Shown: in pieces, positions 8,611 through 16,127 of the stretch
Position numbering within the stretch: the first letter of the stretch is position 1
Layout of the letters: each line of letters opens with the position of its first letter
Source of the DNA: Alloprevotella sp. OH1205_COT-284
GTDB lineage: Bacteria; Bacteroidota; Bacteroidia; Bacteroidales; Bacteroidaceae
Assembly: GCF_003859795.1 (NCBI RefSeq)
Contig: NZ_RQYI01000023.1
Location: forward strand, 1 to 40,932
Direction: 5' to 3'
Length of the DNA stretch: 40,932 bases
Notes under the pieces: model-generated
What the model was told of the DNA's origin: nothing
Database searches by the model: none
Seen by the model: only the letters and a program-made list of their open reading frames with translations
Translations under genes and position numbers: made by a program

Positions 8611-8734
8611 CTTATATTTGTAAGCGGCTTTTTGCAGAGATCTCAAAACGAGATACGATGTTTCGACCGTAGCCATAAAACAAAAATTGATTGTCTCTCG
8701 ACAACCAATCTTCTTTAACCTTAAATCTAATACC

Positions 8735-8785
8735 ATGAAAACAATGCAAATATACGTACTCCCAATATTTGTGCCAAAGAAATAA
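8735..8785 (+). CDS. Orphan 16-codon ORF behind a typical leader (leader peptide or decayed gene start)
   Basis: ATG at 8735 opens MKTMQIYVLPIFVPKK and stops at 8783-8785. The preceding leader (about 8700-8734, CTTTAACCTTAAATCTAATACC) is very like the AT-rich leader that precedes translated genes in Porphyromonas and Bacteroides. A promoter-like TATATTTG lies about 115 nt upstream. It may be the 5' end of a gene lost by deletion, or a short peptide. No family is recognised. Confidence 0.25.
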   Translation: MKTMQIYVLPIFVPKK

Positions 8786-8836
8786 TCGAAAAAACGAAGA
8801 AGAAAGTAAATGTTCATTACAGGTGAAAGGTAAATG

Positions 8837-9103
8837 TTACAAAATCATTATTTTACGTCGTAACATTAGCCTTGTGCCAAACAGAAGATATTTCATCGCG
8901 ATGTGAACTTCTATCACGAAATCTTGTTGTTTATATACTGCATAAAGGATAAAAAGAAACCGAAACCTTGTCGTTTTTTGTTTGCAATCCCCTTCTTTTG
9001 TTTGCTGTGTGGCGAGTGTTTTGAAAAACATTTTAAGTCCATATGGCAACGCTTTGATGAGTAAAGTTTGAGAAACGTCATCAAATGTCACTTTGTCCTC
9101 CAT
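8837..9103 (-). CDS. Doubtful small hypothetical protein
   Basis: An 88-codon ORF starting MEDKVTFDDVSQTLLIKALP, whose first 40 residues look protein-like. The C-terminal half, rich in Arg/Lys/Phe, looks less natural. The start is preceded by an A/C-rich leader like that of real genes here, but no TAnnTTTG box was found on this strand. The 5' end lies beside the divergent ptb promoter. No homologous family is recognised. Confidence 0.25.
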   Translation of the reverse strand: MEDKVTFDDVSQTLLIKALPYGLKMFFKTLATQQTKEGDCKQKTTRFRFLFILYAVYKQQDFVIEVHIAMKYLLFGTRLMLRRKIMIL

Positions 9104-9118
9104 ATTGTGATTGGAGTT

Positions 9119-9150
9119 ATTGAAAAGTTCTGTTTTTCTCCTTATTTTTG
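9119..9150 (+). promoter_or_regulatory. Predicted promoter of ptb-buk
   Basis: ATTG (9119-9122), a 20-nt spacer and TATTTTTG (9143-9150). The predicted start near 9157 gives a leader of about 75 nt to the ptb ATG. Confidence 0.6.
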
Positions 9151-9230
9151 CAATACAAGCAAAAACGCTCAAATATAGCTTATACTCATTTTCATTTTAT
9201 TTTCGACTCTCTTTCTAAATCAATATACTT

Positions 9231-10139
9231 ATGTCCGCTGTTTGCTCTTTTTCCGATTTGCGTAATCAAGTGTGTCGTTTTGCAAAACGTTTCAAAATAG
9301 CAGTATGCCAACCCTCTGACGAGCACACGCTACAAGCAGTTTTGCAAGTGGTCGAAATGGGATTTGCCCATGCCATTCTCGTAGGAGAAACAGCAGAGGG
9401 AGTGTTAGAGCACATTCCGGCCGAATTATGTGATCACATAGAGCATATTCCGGCCGAAGATGACGAAACTGCGGCACAAAAAGCCGTACAGCTGGTACAC
9501 GACGGAGAAGCCCAAATATTGATGAAAGGATTGGTAAACAGTGATGTGTTGCTGCGACATGTACTCAATAAAACCTATGGGCTTAGAACGGAAAATGCCG
9601 TCATCAGCCATATCGCCGTTTTTGAAACGCAAGAACTCAACCGCCTCCTCATCTTGTCGGATGTTGCAGTCATTCCCTATCCGAATCTTGAACAACGCAT
9701 AGCACAGTTGAACTACACGACTGCGATGGCAAGGCGAATAGGGATCAACAAGCCCAAAGTGGCTTTGCTTCATTGCACGGAAAAGATAAGCGAGAAATTT
9801 CCCATAACAACAGATTATGTGTTATTGAAAAAACGGGCAGAAGCCGGAGAGTGGGGAGAAATACTCATTGACGGCCCTCTTGATTTATCTTGCGCAATAT
9901 CCGCGGAAGCCTTGACTCATAAGCGAATTGTCAGTTCCACAGAAGGAGAAGCGGATATTCTCATCATGCCCGACATACAAGCCGGCAATGTGCTCTATAA
10001 ATCCATCCAACTTTTTGCTCGAAATTCCACTTCCGCTTCTTTATTATGCGGTACGACCAATCCCGTCGTACTCACTTCGAGAGGAGATACCATAGAAACC
10101 AAAGTGAACAGCCTTGCGCTTGCCGCTCTACAAGTTTAA
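9231..10139 (+). CDS. ptb: Phosphate butyryltransferase
   Basis: Catalyses butyryl-CoA + Pi to butyryl-phosphate + CoA. The 302-residue protein is of PTA/PTB family length. It has the N-terminal region ILVGETAEGVL and the conserved ILMKGLVNSDVLLRHVL segment. It also has TTAMARRIGINKPKVALL, a DGPLDLSCAISAEA block and the C-terminal ADILIMPDIQAGNVLYKSI motif. Butyrate kinase follows after 12 nt, and this pairing is why the call is Ptb rather than phosphate acetyltransferase. Confidence 0.92.
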   Translation: MSAVCSFSDLRNQVCRFAKRFKIAVCQPSDEHTLQAVLQVVEMGFAHAILVGETAEGVLEHIPAELCDHIEHIPAEDDETAAQKAVQLVHDGEAQILMKGLVNSDVLLRHVLNKTYGLRTENAVISHIAVFETQELNRLLILSDVAVIPYPNLEQRIAQLNYTTAMARRIGINKPKVALLHCTEKISEKFPITTDYVLLKKRAEAGEWGEILIDGPLDLSCAISAEALTHKRIVSSTEGEADILIMPDIQAGNVLYKSIQLFARNSTSASLLCGTTNPVVLTSRGDTIETKVNSLALAALQV

Positions 10140-10151
10140 TCCGGTCTATTT

Positions 10152-11213
10152 ATGAAAATTCTGGTAATCAACCCGGGATCCACCTCGACAAAGGTGGCCA
10201 TTTATCACAATGACAAATCTGTTTTTGTAAAATCTATTCCTTATTCCGTCGAAAAATTAAAGCATTTCTCCTCAACGTTCGAACAGTTGGACATGAGGCA
10301 AAAGGACATTCTGAAAACACTCGAAAAAGAAGGTCTTCCTTTTGAGTTCGATGCGATTGTGGCTCGTGGAGGTTTGACGAAATCCATACCTGCCGGCACT
10401 TATGCCATCAATGAGAAAATGCTCCGCGACACACGAGAAGCTCCTCGGCAACACGTTTGCAATATCGCCTCTCACATAGCAGCCGCCTTGGCAAAACCGC
10501 TCCCGAAATGCCTTGCCTTGATTGCCGATCCCGTCATCGTAGACGAAATGATTCCCGAAGCTCGCGTATGCGGCAGTCCTTTAATGCAACGGGCAAGCGT
10601 TTGGCATGCTTTAAATCAACGTGCCACAGCCAAACGCTTTGCCAAGTCACAAGGAAAACGTTATGAGGATTTGAACTTGATCGTAGCCCACCTTGGAGGC
10701 GGCATCACCATCGGTGCACATCGAAAAGGGAAGACCATAGATGTCAATAACGGCCTTGACGGTGAAGGTCCTTTCTCGCCGGAAAGAGCCGGCACTCTGC
10801 CATCGGCCGATTTGATACGGCTTTGTTTCAGTGGGAAGTACACCTGCCAACAGCTCTTGGACAGAATTTCGGGACAGGCGGGAATGACCGCTTGGCTCGG
10901 AACAAACAACTCCCAAGAAGTCATAAGAAGAATAGCCGAAGGAGATGAAAAGGCTCGTTTGGTAATGGACGCCATGATCTACCATATCGCAAAATATATT
11001 GCGGCACAAGGAGCTGTGCTATGCGGACAAATTGACGCGATACTCATTACCGGCGGATTGGCCTATGAAGAATACATCACCTCACGCTTGCGTGAGTGCA
11101 TAGGCTTCCTTGCCCCCATTCATCTCTTTCCCGGAGAAAACGAGCTTGAATCATTGGCCGAAAATGCGTTGTCGGTATTGAGAGGCGAGCAGGAACTAAA
11201 AAACTATGATTGA
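10152..11213 (+). CDS. buk: Butyrate kinase
   Basis: Converts butyryl-phosphate and ADP to butyrate and ATP, completing the energy-yielding end of butyrate fermentation. The 353 residues match the family. ASKHA-fold motifs are visible: the phosphate-1 loop ILVINPGSTSTKVAIY at residues 3-18, RGGLTKSIPAGTY, LIVAHLGGGITIGAH, DGEGPFSPERAGTLP and the adenosine motif ILITGGLAYEEYI. It is co-transcribed with ptb. Branched-chain acyl kinase activity cannot be excluded. Confidence 0.95.
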   Translation: MKILVINPGSTSTKVAIYHNDKSVFVKSIPYSVEKLKHFSSTFEQLDMRQKDILKTLEKEGLPFEFDAIVARGGLTKSIPAGTYAINEKMLRDTREAPRQHVCNIASHIAAALAKPLPKCLALIADPVIVDEMIPEARVCGSPLMQRASVWHALNQRATAKRFAKSQGKRYEDLNLIVAHLGGGITIGAHRKGKTIDVNNGLDGEGPFSPERAGTLPSADLIRLCFSGKYTCQQLLDRISGQAGMTAWLGTNNSQEVIRRIAEGDEKARLVMDAMIYHIAKYIAAQGAVLCGQIDAILITGGLAYEEYITSRLRECIGFLAPIHLFPGENELESLAENALSVLRGEQELKNYD

Positions 11214-11368
11214 CAAGAACCACGTCTTTTCAAGAACAAACCAATTTCTTTTCTGATCTTATAAATTTCTTTTCCACAAACAGTTACAACCCATCGGATA
11301 AAGAAAAACTATCGCGTTTGAGCGTTGCTTTGACCGACGCCTTTGTTTTTACAAAAGAATGTCGTTGC

Positions 11369-11399
11369 TTTGCTCCCTCCTTGCTTTAATGTATCTTTG
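11369..11399 (+). promoter_or_regulatory. Predicted promoter of the DUF4348 lipoprotein gene
   Basis: TTTG (11369-11372), a 19-nt spacer and TATCTTTG (11392-11399), an exact match to the consensus. It implies a start near 11406 and shows that ATG 11421, not an upstream in-frame codon, begins the gene. Confidence 0.7.
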
Positions 11400-11420
11400 T
11401 CACGTGTTAAAGCTTTATAT

Positions 11421-12263
11421 ATGAAAGTTTACAAGTTGTTTTTGTCCTTACTGGTGTTAGGGATGTTATTTTCGGCCTGTGGAAAACAAGAAAAGAAAGC
11501 GTTTCTTCCACAGGAAGAAGAAACGGCGGATTCGCTCGTTACAGACTCTCTGCAAGTGGAAACAACCGACTCCGTTTCCGTAGAAGCACTACCTCAGAAA
11601 GCCGATGAGCTGTTTGATGATTTTGTGTTTGCTTTTATGAAAAACAAGCATTTTCAAAAAGCCCGAATACTATTCCCTTTGCCTTATCAAGTAAATGGAA
11701 AGAAACAAAAAATCAAGGCGGCCTCTTGGAAATTCGATCCGATGTACGCGAAGCAAGAAAACTATACGCTTCTTTTAGACAGTCGCCGAGAAGAAGAGAA
11801 AGCCAAAGACACAGCCATTCACCATGTCGTCGTGGAGGAGTTTAATTTGAGAACAGAGCGCATCAAAAAGTATATTTTTCAACGCAAAAGTTCAACATGG
11901 AAGCTGACGGAAGTTATAGAAGGAGAGGTTGAAGAATCACAGAATAAAGACTTCTATGTGTTTTATCGCACCTTTGTGTCCGACAAAGCATTTCAGCAAG
12001 AACATATCGCCAATCCACTGCAATTTTCGACATACGACGAGGATTCTTTTGAGAAAATAAAAGGTTTTATTTCTTCTGACCAATGGAACGATTTTGCTCC
12101 GGAGCTTCCTCAAAACCAGCTGACGAATGTTTTGTATGGACAACAACATAAAAAGTCGCAGCTTAAAATCCTCAAAATATCGTCTTTGTCGGGAGGGCTA
12201 AATTCCACCCTCACTTTTAAGCGAAATAATGGAAAATGGACGCTTATCCAATTAGAAAACTGA
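11421..12263 (+). CDS. DUF4348-type lipoprotein
   Basis: A 280-residue lipoprotein with signal MKVYKLFLSLLVLGMLFSAC and lipidated Cys20. An acidic, Ser/Thr-rich linker (about 25-60) follows. The folded domain contains DELFDDFVFAFMKNKHFQKA, RILFPLPYQVNG and VVVEEFNLRTERIKKYIFQR, a pattern recalled from the Bacteroidota-specific DUF4348 family. A second, related-looking half (about 170-280) ends in FKRNNGKWTLIQLEN. The function is unknown; the location should be periplasmic, anchored to a membrane. The start is set by the promoter just upstream. Confidence 0.78.
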   Translation: MKVYKLFLSLLVLGMLFSACGKQEKKAFLPQEEETADSLVTDSLQVETTDSVSVEALPQKADELFDDFVFAFMKNKHFQKARILFPLPYQVNGKKQKIKAASWKFDPMYAKQENYTLLLDSRREEEKAKDTAIHHVVVEEFNLRTERIKKYIFQRKSSTWKLTEVIEGEVEESQNKDFYVFYRTFVSDKAFQQEHIANPLQFSTYDEDSFEKIKGFISSDQWNDFAPELPQNQLTNVLYGQQHKKSQLKILKISSLSGGLNSTLTFKRNNGKWTLIQLEN

Positions 12264-12276
12264 CAACTCCGACTCT

Positions 12277-12306
12277 TTTGCCGATACTCCCCCTATAATA
12301 TCTTTG
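12277..12306 (+). promoter_or_regulatory. Predicted promoter of murB
   Basis: TTTG (12277-12280), an 18-nt spacer and TATCTTTG (12299-12306). An in-frame TTG at 12304 lies inside the -7 element and so cannot be the start codon; ATG 12322 is chosen. Confidence 0.65.
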
Positions 12307-12321
12307 CCTAATATTCAAACA

Positions 12322-13329
12322 ATGTCTCATTCGCTTCTACATCATAATACTTTCGGACTTTCTGTGACTTGCAATGAACTGTTGGAATATGAAAGTATTT
12401 CTCATTTATGCACCATTCTTCCCAAAATTCGCCAAAGCAAATGGCTGCATATCGGAAAAGGAAGCAATCTTTTATTTCTCAATGATCATTACGCCGGGAT
12501 TGTGCTCCACAGTACAATAAAAGGCATGGAAATTCTCTCGGACGACGCAGATTTTTCAACCATACGTGTCGGAGCCGGAGAAGAATGGGACGATTTTGTA
12601 CACTCATGTATCAAACAAGGACTTTATGGCCTTGAAAATCTTTCTCTCATTCCGGGCGAAGTCGGATCAAGTGCCGTACAAAACATCGGTGCCTATGGTG
12701 TAGAAGTCGGGAGTTTGATAGAAAGCGTAGAAACGGTGGAAATTGCAACCGGAGAAATAAAAATCTTCACCCGCTCAGAATGCGAATACGACTATCGAAG
12801 CAGTGTTTTCAAACATCGCTTGCGTAATCAATACATCGTCACCCATGTCATTTACCGCCTTTCTCATCATTTCCGTCCTACGCTCTCCCACGCGGCAATT
12901 CTTTCTTTTTTCGAACAAAAAGGGGTGGCAACAGATCAAATCAAACCCATGGATTTGCGCAATGCCGTCATAGAGATACGCCAATCCAAACTTCCCGATT
13001 TTAGGGAGTATGGCAATGCCGGATCTTTCTTCATGAATCCCGTCATTCCGAAAGAACAAGCTCGCATCTTGTTGGAGAAACATCCCGCCATGCCGCATTA
13101 TGCCATGCCCGATGGCGTCAAGATCCCGGCAGGCTGGCTTATCGAACAATGCGGTTGGAAAAACAGAAAGACAGCAGTGGCCGGGGTACACGAAAAGCAA
13201 GCATTGGTGTTGATCAATCTGGGCAATGCCACAGGAAAAGACATCGCCTTTTTGGCAGAAGAAATACAAAAGGATGTTCGGAAGAAATTCGGCATTTCAA
13301 TTATTCCCGAAGTTTTGTATATCGAGTAA
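12322..13329 (+). CDS. murB: UDP-N-acetylenolpyruvoylglucosamine reductase
   Basis: FAD-dependent enzyme reducing UDP-GlcNAc-enolpyruvate to UDP-MurNAc, the second committed step of peptidoglycan synthesis. The 335 residues resemble the E. coli type (342). The FAD domain shows GKGSNLLFLN, VGAGEEWDDFV and LSLIPGEVGSSAVQNIGAYG. The third domain includes GNAGSFFMNPVI, where Ser235 is the likely proton donor, then PAGWLIEQCGWK and the C-terminal SIIPEVLYIE, where Glu330 fits the conserved catalytic Glu. It has its own promoter and a strong terminator. Confidence 0.95.
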   Translation: MSHSLLHHNTFGLSVTCNELLEYESISHLCTILPKIRQSKWLHIGKGSNLLFLNDHYAGIVLHSTIKGMEILSDDADFSTIRVGAGEEWDDFVHSCIKQGLYGLENLSLIPGEVGSSAVQNIGAYGVEVGSLIESVETVEIATGEIKIFTRSECEYDYRSSVFKHRLRNQYIVTHVIYRLSHHFRPTLSHAAILSFFEQKGVATDQIKPMDLRNAVIEIRQSKLPDFREYGNAGSFFMNPVIPKEQARILLEKHPAMPHYAMPDGVKIPAGWLIEQCGWKNRKTAVAGVHEKQALVLINLGNATGKDIAFLAEEIQKDVRKKFGISIIPEVLYIE

Positions 13330-13372
13330 GATTGATTTGCCGCAACATCACCGATCTCGAAAGCAAAGACAG

Positions 13373-13417
13373 ACACAACAAGAGCGCGTCATTGGAAACA
13401 CGCTCTTGTTGTGTTTT
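13373..13417 (+). terminator. Intrinsic terminator after murB
   Basis: A 17-bp stem ACACAACAAGAGCGCGT/ACACGCTCTTGTTGTGT with one mismatch, a short loop and a T-run at 13414-13417. Confidence 0.85.
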
Positions 13418-13645
13418 CAGATGATTGCCGACCGATAATATTTTTCGCAAATCGTGTCTATGTTCAGGCTCACCTTGATGCGCCATTCGACCACGGCAAA
13501 ACCCAGAGCCGAAAAAACATCGAAGTACCCTTTCGGCATCTTATATTCTCTTCTTGATGAAAAAAGCCCCCACTACATTAGGAAAACACCTTTCAGATCA
13601 ATATCAAAAGTCTGAGTCATGGAAAAGAGAACCCGATAGGAAGTT
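13418..13645. other. Intergenic DNA between the murB terminator and repeat B
   Basis: No gene is recognised. A plus-strand frame near 13450-13550 reads AHLDAPFDHGKT, reminiscent of a translational GTPase P-loop region. It is only 38 codons, with no start, no flanking similarity and a stop soon after. Confidence 0.4.
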
Positions 13646-14205
13646 GTGAAATTTAGGTCAGTGATAGATTTTTCTACTCGTTACTCCGTTTTATCTACTC
13701 CTTAGGTAAGATACGTTCCGACGCATTAAAAACATATTGGGAAAAACCGAAGAGGCGATAGAGCAATTCCGAATGAAAAAAGCAACATTCAGCTCCCTAC
13801 CAAGAGTTTTTTCTTCTTTTTGTCTACATTGTCTACACTACCCTACTTAAATCACAGATATATAACATGTTGCGAGTGTAGACAATACAGAAAAAAACTA
13901 CATTCGTTGCTACAACCTACACTCCGTATCGGGGAAGGCCGTGCAGATGCACGAAATCGCCCGTGTAGGCAGTGTAGGTTTTTGGAAAATTGTCTACATT
14001 CGTTTTTCATCTGTGTATCATTGACTTAACCTCATTCAGTGTATATTGGCAATCCACCTACATACACCGACAAACTACTGAAATTCAACGACATGAAGAA
14101 AAAAATGTATATTTTCGACGATTTTACGAAACGAACATTGGGGAGGCTCATATCATGAGCTATTCCCATCCCTAAAAATCTACGTTTGATGTTGCCAAAG
14201 GCGGA
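13646..14205 (+). repeat. Interspersed repeat, copy B
   Basis: A complete-looking copy of about 560 bp. Its first 46 nt are identical to copy C. It contains perfect inverted-repeat arms ATTGTCTACAC (13828-13838)/GTGTAGACAAT (13876-13886) and AACCTACAC (13914-13922)/GTGTAGGTT (13972-13980). Between the latter lies a small CGTGC-AGAT-GCACG hairpin. The right part shares GTGTAT...ATACAC arms (about 14039-14067) and an ATTTTCGACGATTTTACGAAA segment with copy C. The right boundary is approximate. No transposase or shared ORF is present. It sits between the convergent ends of murB and the YtxH/holin operon. Confidence 0.9.
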
Positions 14206-14270
14206 ATGCAAGAAAGCGGAATTTTTGAAAACCGCAGAAAGAGAAGCTTCACGATAAAGAAATGGCAATA

Positions 14271-14306
14271 CACAAAAAACTCCGCATCTGTTACGATACG
14301 GAGTTT
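14271..14306 (-). terminator. Intrinsic terminator of the minus-strand YtxH/holin operon
   Basis: On the minus strand AAACTCCG (14306-14299) pairs with CGGAGTTT (14284-14277), with a 14-nt loop, followed by more T residues (14276-14274). It lies 90 nt past the stop of the last gene. Confidence 0.7.
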
Positions 14307-14394
14307 GATGCAAAGTGTTGAGGCTACCTGCTCTTTATGGAGTGAGAGAAACACTAACGCTCGGAGAATGAAAAAGCTACTGTTGCCATTGGGG

Positions 14395-14664
14395 CTAACG
14401 TTTGTTTTTGTTGCCTCTGAACAGTCTTGATATTCCGCCGATTTTGCGTAGCAGTTTGTAGCCCGTCAAGGCTCCGTCCACAAAGAACCATGTTCGTGCC
14501 GCGACATTGACATAGTTTTGCAGCTTGTTGTCGGAAGTTTCCTGACGTGCAAACACTGTTTGAAAATCTTCCGCAATTTGCTCCTCCGCTTGTCGAATTT
14601 GTTGATCGAGTCGAGCGCGTTTGTGTTTTATTTTTTCAAAAGAGAAAACAGCAGGGTTTACCAT
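14395..14664 (-). CDS. Small hypothetical protein, third gene of the YtxH/holin operon
   Basis: An 89-residue protein of no family I recognise. It has a basic helical N-terminal half (about 10-45, heptad-like Gln/Glu/Arg pattern) and then a hydrophobic/aromatic segment AARTWFFVDGALTGYKLL (about 55-72). The tail is very basic, ending RGNKNKR. Such a layout fits a small membrane-associated protein. It begins 38 nt after the holin-family gene and ends before a terminator, so it belongs to the same operon. Confidence 0.75.
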   Translation of the reverse strand: MVNPAVFSFEKIKHKRARLDQQIRQAEEQIAEDFQTVFARQETSDNKLQNYVNVAARTWFFVDGALTGYKLLRKIGGISRLFRGNKNKR

Positions 14665-14702
14665 AAAGCAACTGGTTTGATACGTTCGGATAAGGGGCGT
14701 TA

Positions 14703-15080
14703 TTACGGTGTGCTCTCTTCTTCCGGCTCATCGTCCAAGAACAGCGATGCCAAGAGGTTGGCAATGGGATCGATGATGAGCTTTCGGCGCATCGAGAAAG
14801 CGATCACTGCGACCAACAGGTGTATCAACGCCATGATGATCAATGCCATGACATAGCCACCGACATAAGGAGCAAGTGCATAGGTCGCGGCAAGCGAAAG
14901 AAACAAAACGATAAAACCGGCCACGCAAAACACAACGCCTCCCACGATCAAAGCCGAGAGCACAAGGGTCATTTTGCCGACAAAGTCCAATTGGAGCCGC
15001 ATCAAGCGAAGCTCTCCATAGTGGCGCAGGTTGGTGATCAGCCGCGCAAGGATTTCGATATTCTTATCGCTCGAAAACAC
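14703..15080 (-). CDS. Phage-holin-family (Holin-X/DUF1469-like) membrane protein
   Basis: A 125-residue membrane protein. An amphipathic N-terminal helix (about 1-32, ILARLITNLRHYGELRLMRL) leads into two membrane segments (about 37-62 and 70-95) and an acidic C-terminus (DDEPEEESTP). This is the pattern of the putative holin-superfamily proteins found next to YtxH proteins in Bacteroidota; there is no phage context, so a lysis role is unlikely. The start appears to be GTG (15078-15080), 9 nt after the YtxH stop; no better ATG exists before Met27. Confidence 0.8.
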   Translation of the reverse strand: MFSSDKNIEILARLITNLRHYGELRLMRLQLDFVGKMTLVLSALIVGGVVFCVAGFIVLFLSLAATYALAPYVGGYVMALIIMALIHLLVAVIAFSMRRKLIIDPIANLLASLFLDDEPEEESTP

Positions 15081-15089
15081 AAGCAGAAA

Positions 15090-15296
15090 TTAAGAGTTGG
15101 TGGCATTCAATTCGTCGGCGATGTCATCGACAAGACTTTCCAGTTCTTTGCCGTTGAGTTTTACGCCACGTTTACGGATGGCTTCGGCGATGCGGGCACG
15201 TGTGTCTTCACCGCGTTCGGGAGCAAAAAGGATACCACAAGCAGCACCAACGGCGGCACCGCCCAAGAAAGCTGCAAGAATACTAAGACCTTTCAT
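15090..15296 (-). CDS. YtxH domain-containing protein
   Basis: A 68-residue protein with one N-terminal Gly/Ala-rich membrane segment (AAFLGGAAVGAACGILFAPERG). This is the hallmark of YtxH-like stress/envelope proteins, where the segment ends in a LFAP motif. A charged helix follows. It is the first gene of a three-gene minus-strand operon that shares a divergent control region with the SPOR lipoprotein gene. Confidence 0.85.
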   Translation of the reverse strand: MKGLSILAAFLGGAAVGAACGILFAPERGEDTRARIAEAIRKRGVKLNGKELESLVDDIADELNATNS

Positions 15297-15331
15297 GATG
15301 TTTTGATTTTAGAGTGAATAAAATGATGCTT

Positions 15332-15339
15332 CAAAGATA
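15332..15339 (-). promoter_or_regulatory. Predicted -7 element for the YtxH operon
   Basis: TATCTTTG on the minus strand, an exact TAnnTTTG, 36 nt upstream of the ATG. The -33 side is only T-rich, without a clear TTTG. Confidence 0.5.
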
Positions 15340-15435
15340 GTGATTTCTTCCATAAAAATATTCTCCATGCAGAAAAAAAGATATGGTTTAATGTTTTTTG
15401 TTCCTTTGAGAGACAAAAAAACAGGATTTTCATCG

Positions 15436-15443
15436 TAACTTTG
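15436..15443 (+). promoter_or_regulatory. Predicted -7 element for the SPOR lipoprotein gene
   Basis: TAACTTTG on the plus strand, an exact TAnnTTTG, without a clear -33 element. A possible TTG start at 15441 falls inside this box and so is not used; ATG 15510 is. Confidence 0.5.
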
Positions 15444-15509
15444 CGACAGAATATTTTCGTGAAAATACGCTTCATTGCTAATTTCCATAACGTCATAAAA
15501 CCCATTCTC

Positions 15510-16013
15510 ATGAAAACCCACGCTTTCCTCGCATTGAGTCTGTGTACTGTTGCTCTCTTTTCAGCTTGCGGAAGTTCGCAAGAAAGCGCTTATCGCCGTG
15601 CTTACGAAAAAGCAAAAGCCCAAGAGCAGAAAAATGCCACTCAAACAGTGACCGTCGCTCCTGCCGAAAAACAAGAGGTGACACCCGTAGCCACAACGCC
15701 CGTTGTTGTAGAAGAAGATAACACGCCCGTACGAACGATTCCCGGAGGAGTCACCGTTGTCAATGGAGAGCCTTTGAAGGCTTTTAGCGTGGTGACCGGA
15801 AGTTTTATCAACCAAACCAACGCAGAAGGAATGATGACAACGCTTCGCAATCGAGGATATGCCGCCCGCGTGGTGAAAACAAACGAAACAATCAGCGGAC
15901 ACACCGGTTGGTATCGTGTGATCGCTTCTTCGTTTGACAGCAAAGCACAAGCCGTGCAAAGCAAAAATACGTTGAGAGACACTTATCCCGATGCTTGGTT
16001 GCTGAGCCGATAA
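15510..16013 (+). CDS. SPOR-domain lipoprotein
   Basis: A 167-residue lipoprotein with signal MKTHAFLALSLCTVALFSAC (Cys20). A Lys/Gln/Val/Pro-rich linker (about 25-85) connects it to a C-terminal SPOR domain (about 92-165). That domain holds the two repeats expected of the fold: FSVVTGSFINQTNAEGMMTTLRNRGYAARVV and WYRVIASSFDSKAQAVQSKNTLR. SPOR domains bind denuded glycan strands of septal peptidoglycan, so a role in cell division or cell-wall remodelling is likely. It converges on prfC across a shared terminator. Confidence 0.9.
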   Translation: MKTHAFLALSLCTVALFSACGSSQESAYRRAYEKAKAQEQKNATQTVTVAPAEKQEVTPVATTPVVVEEDNTPVRTIPGGVTVVNGEPLKAFSVVTGSFINQTNAEGMMTTLRNRGYAARVVKTNETISGHTGWYRVIASSFDSKAQAVQSKNTLRDTYPDAWLLSR

Positions 16014-16050
16014 GTGGTTGGGAAAGGAAACCGAAAACCGGTTTCGGAAA

Positions 16051-16101
16051 CAAACATAAGCCGCAGTAAAACTTTCATGTTTTTGCTGCGGCTTATGTTT
16101 G
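16051..16101. terminator. Bidirectional terminator between the SPOR gene and prfC
   Basis: Perfect 16-bp arms CAAACATAAGCCGCAG (16051-16066) and CTGCGGCTTATGTTTG (16086-16101) flank a 19-nt A/T-rich loop. The A/T-rich arm ends give a T-tail in both directions between convergent genes. Confidence 0.85.
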
Positions 16102-16127
16102 TTGAGAACGGAGGCAAAGGCAGAGTA

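Larger units (their letters stand above)
8430..9230. other. 800-bp gene-poor region between sod and ptb
   Basis: No established gene is recognised. The region holds a small GGGC hairpin at 8434-8448, a 9-bp inverted repeat at 8578-8610, a TATATTTG promoter-like box at 8613-8620, a 16-codon orphan ORF at 8735-8785 and an 88-codon minus-strand ORF of doubtful status (8837-9103). The ptb promoter is at 9119-9150. Confidence 0.5.

Noticed and set aside
13450-13560. Fragment reading AHLDAPFDHGKT, similar to a LepA/TypA P-loop
   Set aside because: It is a short frame without a start, without flanking similarity and with an insertion inside the motif; probably coincidence.
14703-15080. Prophage remnant suggested by the holin-family protein
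   Set aside because: No lysis, capsid, integrase or other phage genes are near; this family is common in ordinary Bacteroidota chromosomes beside YtxH genes.
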